Notes under the pieces: model-generated
Seen by the model: only the letters and a program-made list of their open reading frames with translations
What the model was told of the DNA's origin: nothing
Databases searched by the model: none
Program-made: the position numbers and the translations under genes
Source of the DNA: Litoreibacter meonggei
Lineage (GTDB): Bacteria > Pseudomonadota > Alphaproteobacteria > Rhodobacterales > Rhodobacteraceae
Assembly (NCBI RefSeq): GCF_003663885.1
Contig: NZ_RCCE01000002.1
Coordinates: 62,001 to 126,000 of the forward strand
Reading direction: 5' to 3'
Length of the DNA: 64,000 nucleotides
Shown here: in pieces, positions 61,173-64,000 of the stretch
Position numbering within the stretch: position 1 is the stretch's first letter
Layout of the letters: each line of letters starts with the position of its first letter

Positions 61173-61420
61173 TGTCTGACGTCAGCGTTTATGGGTCCAT
61201 TTAGGGCTATTTGCTAAGAGAGTGTTTGTTGCTCATCGTGACCACCGAGGAGTGGACGATGAGAAAGGCAACGACGAGCCCCGGCGAGAAGATCGTGAAA
61301 GACATCAAGCGAGCAACCCGCAAGCACTATTCATCCGAAGAGAAGATCAGGATCGTCTTGGATGGCTTGCGTGGCGAAGACAGCATTGCTGAGCCGTGCC
61401 GCCGTGAAAGCACACCCTAA
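61173..61420 (+). mobile_element. IS3-family left end with truncated transposase OrfA
   Basis: Starts TGTCTGACGTCAGC like copy A and runs into an ATG at 61259 after GAGGAGTGG. The frame (MRKATTSPGEKIVKDIKRAT, then EEKIRIVLDGLRGEDSIAE) is the N-terminal HTH part of an IS3-type OrfA. It breaks off after about 50 residues where the family has CRREGI, and no OrfB or right end is present. The element is dead. Confidence 0.8.
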
Positions 61421-61739
61421 TATAACTGTTTAGCTTCCGTCCAAGTGAGTTCCATGGGGTCCCTTCCCTCTGACGTTCCAACATGATTGACCGCTCAAAC
61501 TCAGCCACACCGCCCAAGACGGTCAACATCAACCTCCCTGTGGGGGTACTGGTATCAATCCCCATATCAAGAATACGCAACGCTGCACCCTTGTCAGTCA
61601 GGACTGCAAGGACTTCCAACAGGTGCGCAACAGAACGCGCAAGGCGGTCCAGCTTGGTGACCACAAGGGTATCGCCCTCCCTCACATAGCCCAGCGCTTC
61701 GTCCAGCTTGTGACTGGCTTTCACGTCCACTGAGGACAA
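61421..61739 (-). pseudogene. Serine recombinase (resolvase) fragment
   Basis: The middle of a resolvase catalytic domain: LDEALGYVREGDTLVVTKLDRLARS and GRLMLTVLGGVAEFERSIMLERQREG are well conserved. The N-terminal part with the catalytic serine is missing, and the C-terminal DNA-binding part is replaced from about 61460 by unrelated sequence that runs into the IS remnant. It cannot be functional. Confidence 0.8.
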
Positions 61740-61769
61740 GGGCCTTTTCCAGCGCCTCCCTGAGTTGCT

Positions 61770-61868
61770 CTAATGGATACCTTCAAGGACCTTTGGAACC
61801 CTGCGACGGTACTCAAAGCTGCCCGTTCTATTGTTCTCTCTTAGGTATTTCACTGTCACATTCCGCAT
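61770..61868 (-). pseudogene. Tyrosine-integrase N-terminal fragment
   Basis: A 32-codon frame with ATG at 61868 reads MRNVTVKYLRENNRTGSFEY and RRRVPKVLEGIH, then stops. This is the start of phage-type integrases with the YLR-n-YRRRVP pattern. It lies 95 bp beyond the 3' end of tRNA-Thr on the same strand, the normal place of an integrase that uses the tRNA as attachment site. Downstream it is joined in frame, past the stop, to the serine-recombinase fragment. Confidence 0.5.
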
Positions 61869-61962
61869 CGCTTAGACCTACTTTGTGTAGCTAAACGTGT
61901 AGTTGGGTAGGATGCAAGAGGATCATTAATCCTTAAACATCAATGCCTTGTGAGTGAATTAG

Positions 61963-62038
61963 TGGTGCCCCCACACGGACTCGAACCGCGGACCTACTGA
62001 TTACAAATCAGTTGCTCTACCAGCTGAGCTATAGGGGC
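61963..62038 (-). tRNA. tRNA-Thr (anticodon TGT)
   Basis: Read on the minus strand: acceptor GCCCCTA pairs with TGGGGGC, D-arm AGCTCAGCTGGTAGAGC, anticodon stem ACTGA/TCAGT with loop TTTGTAA, T-arm with GGTTCGAGTCC, discriminator A and encoded CCA. All four arms are intact. Confidence 0.97.
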
Positions 62039-62049
62039 ACTGCGGGCGC

Positions 62050-62078
62050 TTATAATGCGAGAAAGTGCGCGTTCGCAA
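62050..62078 (-). promoter_or_regulatory. Promoter of tRNA-Thr
   Basis: On the minus strand TTGCGA (62078-62073) and TTATAA (62055-62050) are spaced by 17 nt and end 11 bp before the tRNA 5' end, followed by a GC-rich discriminator as in stable-RNA promoters. Confidence 0.6.
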
Positions 62079-62186
62079 GGCTGTAAATGCAACTATTCCT
62101 ACAACAATTCGCTTTCGCATTTGATTGCAAGATAATGGGTCGGTAAACAAGCGAGAACCTTTTTAAAGACGCAAGGCATCGCTCGC

Positions 62187-63059
62187 ATGGAAATCGTCCT
62201 ACACGTCGGCGCTCATAGCACGGATGAAGATAACCTTCTGAAATGCCTGTACAAAAACAAGGGTCAGCTCGGCAAAAGCGGAATAATCGTTCCAGAGCCC
62301 TCAAGGTACCGGCCCGCCATTCGCGAAACCATGCAAGCGCTGGACGGCGACATCGCACCCATTGAAACTCAGGAAGCGCTCATTGACAGTATCATGGACG
62401 AGGACCACGCAGAGCGGGTCATTCTCAGCCATGAGAGTTTTTTGTGTGTCCCCGGGCGCAGCATCGGTAAAGGTGAATTCTACCCGACGGCAAGCTTCAA
62501 GGCCTCTAGATTACGGAACTTGTTCTCTCGCGAAAACGTGCGGTTCTGCATCGCACTGCGCAACCCGGCGACCTTCATCCCGACGGTATTTGATCGGGCA
62601 AAAGACCCGAATTTCGAAAGCTTCCTCGATGGGACGGATCCCATGGACTTGCGGTGGTCAGGGCTTGTCACGCGCCTACGCACCATGGTGCCAGATGCCC
62701 CGATCACCGTTTGGTGCAACGAGGATACCCCCCTGCTTTGGCCGCAAATCCTAAAAGCGGTTGCAGGCACGGATGACGAATTTCGCTTTGACGGGGTGAA
62801 CGACTTTCTTGGCACCATCATGGGCCGCGGTGGGCAAAACCGCTTGGAGAGCTACCTTGCTGCTCACCCGCCCCAAACTGAAAGCCAAAGAGAGCGCATC
62901 ATCGCAGCTTTCCTAGACAAGTTCGGTGGCGATGCCTTGGAGCAGGAAATTGACCTTCCCGGCTGGACCGAGGCTTATGTCAATCAGCTGTCCGAGTTGT
63001 ATGAACGGGATGTGGACCTGCTCGATGCAATGCCCGGCGTCACCTTCATGACGCCGTAA
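62187..63059 (+). CDS. Sulfotransferase-like protein with altered P-loop
   Basis: 290 residues. The opening MEIVLHVGAHSTDEDNLLKC sits where sulfotransferases have HIGAxKTGTT; here the Lys-Thr-Gly-Thr core is replaced. Later segments fit the same fold: ERVILSHESFL, RFCIALRNPATFIPTVFDRA (3'-phosphate region) and ITVWCNEDTPLLWPQILKAVAG. It may be an inactive or repurposed relative of the sulfotransferase at 45167. It stands alone, 6 bp from the end of the convergent gapR gene. Confidence 0.65.
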   Translation: MEIVLHVGAHSTDEDNLLKCLYKNKGQLGKSGIIVPEPSRYRPAIRETMQALDGDIAPIETQEALIDSIMDEDHAERVILSHESFLCVPGRSIGKGEFYPTASFKASRLRNLFSRENVRFCIALRNPATFIPTVFDRAKDPNFESFLDGTDPMDLRWSGLVTRLRTMVPDAPITVWCNEDTPLLWPQILKAVAGTDDEFRFDGVNDFLGTIMGRGGQNRLESYLAAHPPQTESQRERIIAAFLDKFGGDALEQEIDLPGWTEAYVNQLSELYERDVDLLDAMPGVTFMTP

Positions 63060-63064
63060 GCCAA

Positions 63065-63325
63065 TTACATTCCAAGCGCTTCTTTATAAAGCTCCAACAC
63101 AGCCTCTTCCTCAGAGATATCCTGCGGGTCACGTTTGCGAAGGGCCATGATCTTGCGCAGCACCTTGGTGTCATAACCACGACCCTTTGCCTCGGCCATT
63201 ACTTCTTTTTGCGCCTCTGCGAGGTCTTTCTTTTCTTGGTCAAGGCGCTCGTAGCGCTCCACGAACTGGCGCAGCTCATCTGCGGTGACACGGTAAGTGC
63301 TATCGACGACGGAAGTGTCAGACAT
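63065..63325 (-). CDS. gapR: GapR-family DUF2312 DNA-binding protein
   Basis: 86 residues covering the whole DUF2312 domain: DELRQFVERYERLDQEKKDLAEAQKEVMAEAKGRGYDTKVLRKIMALRKRD is nearly all helix and coiled coil, followed by EEEAVLELYKEAL. GapR of Caulobacter is a nucleoid-associated protein that binds overtwisted AT-rich DNA and helps topoisomerases; the family is nearly confined to alphaproteobacteria, which supports the organism call. Confidence 0.93.
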   Translation of the reverse strand: MSDTSVVDSTYRVTADELRQFVERYERLDQEKKDLAEAQKEVMAEAKGRGYDTKVLRKIMALRKRDPQDISEEEAVLELYKEALGM

Positions 63326-63462
63326 GGGGGCGGTTCCTTGGCGCTTGAGTGGATCAGAACCAACGAGATACTAAGCCCCGCCCTCACCTTCAAGGTCCAA
63401 ACGGTTGCGACAGTCGCTTGACTGGGCTAGGCCACCGCCACAGACACAAAGGAGTGTGCGCC

Positions 63463-63678
63463 ATGTCCAACCTGATCCCCCTTGGGGCCGTGATTACATT
63501 GATGGGCCTCGTTGGCCTGATCTGGTGCATCCTCAAAGTTGCGCGCGCGCGCAAACAGGGCCTCAGTGACGAGGAACTGCGCGCTGTTATGCAAACCACG
63601 GTGGGCCTGAACCTTGGCGCGTTGCTCCTGTCTGCGATTGGGCTGATGATGGTGGTCCTTGGAATTATCCTGGGCTGA
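63463..63678 (+). CDS. Small two-helix membrane protein
   Basis: 71 residues from the ATG at 63463 behind AAAGGAG; longer frames upstream are rejected. Two hydrophobic helices (LGAVITLMGLVGLIWCILKV and LNLGALLLSAIGLMMVVLGIIL) flank a basic, then acidic loop (ARARKQGLSDEELRAVM). It is common in Rhodobacteraceae next to gapR-like genes as far as I recall; the function is unknown. Confidence 0.8.
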   Translation: MSNLIPLGAVITLMGLVGLIWCILKVARARKQGLSDEELRAVMQTTVGLNLGALLLSAIGLMMVVLGIILG

Positions 63679-63681
63679 CGC

Positions 63682-64000
63682 TCAAACTGAGCCCGCTTCC
63701 ACCATAAAGTTGTTCGCCGTGCACATCGCCGCGTCGTCAGATGCCAGAAACAGAATCATTCGTGCCACATAGATGGGGTCGATCAGGTCAGGCAGGCATT
63801 GGCGGTCGCGATGCTTCTCGATGGACTCCGCCGTGACCCACAATTCCTTTTGTCGCTCTGTCATGATCCAACCGGGAACCACGGTATTCACGCGAATACG
63901 GTAGTCGCCCAAATCTCGCGCCATAGTGCGGGTCAGTCCCTGCACGGCGGATTTGGCGGTGGCGTAAGCTGGAAAATTACCCCCCGCCTCCATCCATGAG
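63682..64000 (-). CDS. Short-chain dehydrogenase/reductase, C-terminal part
   Basis: The frame is open to the window end, so the N-terminus with the NAD(P) motif lies beyond it. Visible are the catalytic Tyr and Lys in AYATAKSAVQGLTRTMARDLG, then IRVNTVVPGWIMTE and the end VARMILFLASDDAAMCTANNFMVEAG, the usual SDR C-terminus. The substrate is not inferable. Confidence 0.9.
   Translation of the reverse strand, partial: SWMEAGGNFPAYATAKSAVQGLTRTMARDLGDYRIRVNTVVPGWIMTERQKELWVTAESIEKHRDRQCLPDLIDPIYVARMILFLASDDAAMCTANNFMVEAGSV

Noticed and set aside
1-64000. CRISPR arrays, rRNA genes and riboswitches
   Set aside because: No regularly spaced repeats, rRNA segments or known aptamer cores were found on reading both strands. 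One tRNA is the only RNA gene recognised.

Overview
The window reads as chromosomal DNA of an alphaproteobacterium, most likely a Rhodobacteraceae/Roseobacter-group member. This is inferred from moderately GC-rich coding DNA, a GapR-type DUF2312 protein, a form II (AYRGAGR) molybdenum hydroxylase, a PQQ/c550 periplasmic oxidation cluster, a fused MrpAB antiporter and many UgpC/MalK-type sugar transporters. No species can be named from the sequence alone.

Layout. 1-1469: 3' end of a NosR-like iron-sulfur membrane protein and its ApbE/NosX-type flavinyltransferase. 1532-5774 (minus): form II CO-dehydrogenase-like molybdoenzyme, order coxG-S-L-M. 5862-17781: a PQQ alcohol-oxidation locus with a MxaJ/XoxJ-like binding protein, cytochrome c550 PedF, the PQQ-associated ABC export/assembly set (binding protein, beta-propeller, small secreted protein, ATPase, PedC permease), a NitT/TauT-type binding protein and ATPase without a permease, a small cytochrome c, a type I quinoprotein alcohol dehydrogenase with the Asp-x-Asp lanthanide signature, and a LuxR-type response regulator. 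17819-21226: a FIST sensor and a hybrid histidine kinase resembling the NosP/NahK (ErcS') pair. 21244-29431: iolB, tamB-tamA, and a malonyl-CoA synthetase-like gene.

29548-41263 is a sugar locus: ribokinase, FucU mutarotase, a full ABC importer, an FGGY kinase, an M42 peptidase (SgcX-like), a BtpA/SgcQ protein, an aldo-keto reductase and a fuconolactonase-like hydrolase, arranged in two divergent pairs of operons. 41798-46144 is a surface-glycan type module: glycosyltransferase-methyltransferase fusion, two tandem alpha/beta-hydrolase-like paralogues and a sulfotransferase. 46475-52410 is the mrp (pha) Na+/H+ antiporter operon AB-C-D-E-F-G. 52582-59777 is a second sugar/polyol locus with a 2-hydroxyacid dehydrogenase, a LacI regulator with a palindromic operator, a complete ABC importer and a cytochrome b561-like protein as last gene.

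59.8-62.0 kb is a decayed mobile region beside tRNA-Thr(TGT). It holds two direct copies of an IS3-type left end, a truncated transposase, a tyrosine-integrase N-terminal fragment, a serine-recombinase fragment and one lipoprotein gene. The right end carries a degenerate sulfotransferase-like gene, gapR, a small membrane protein and a partial SDR dehydrogenase.

The most coherent system is the periplasmic alcohol-oxidation locus. Its dehydrogenase, two c-type cytochromes, accessory ABC genes, molybdo-hydroxylase and two-component regulators lie together. Three of its divergent intergenic regions carry a shared CGACCAA-type box, one of them as a 13-bp inverted repeat.
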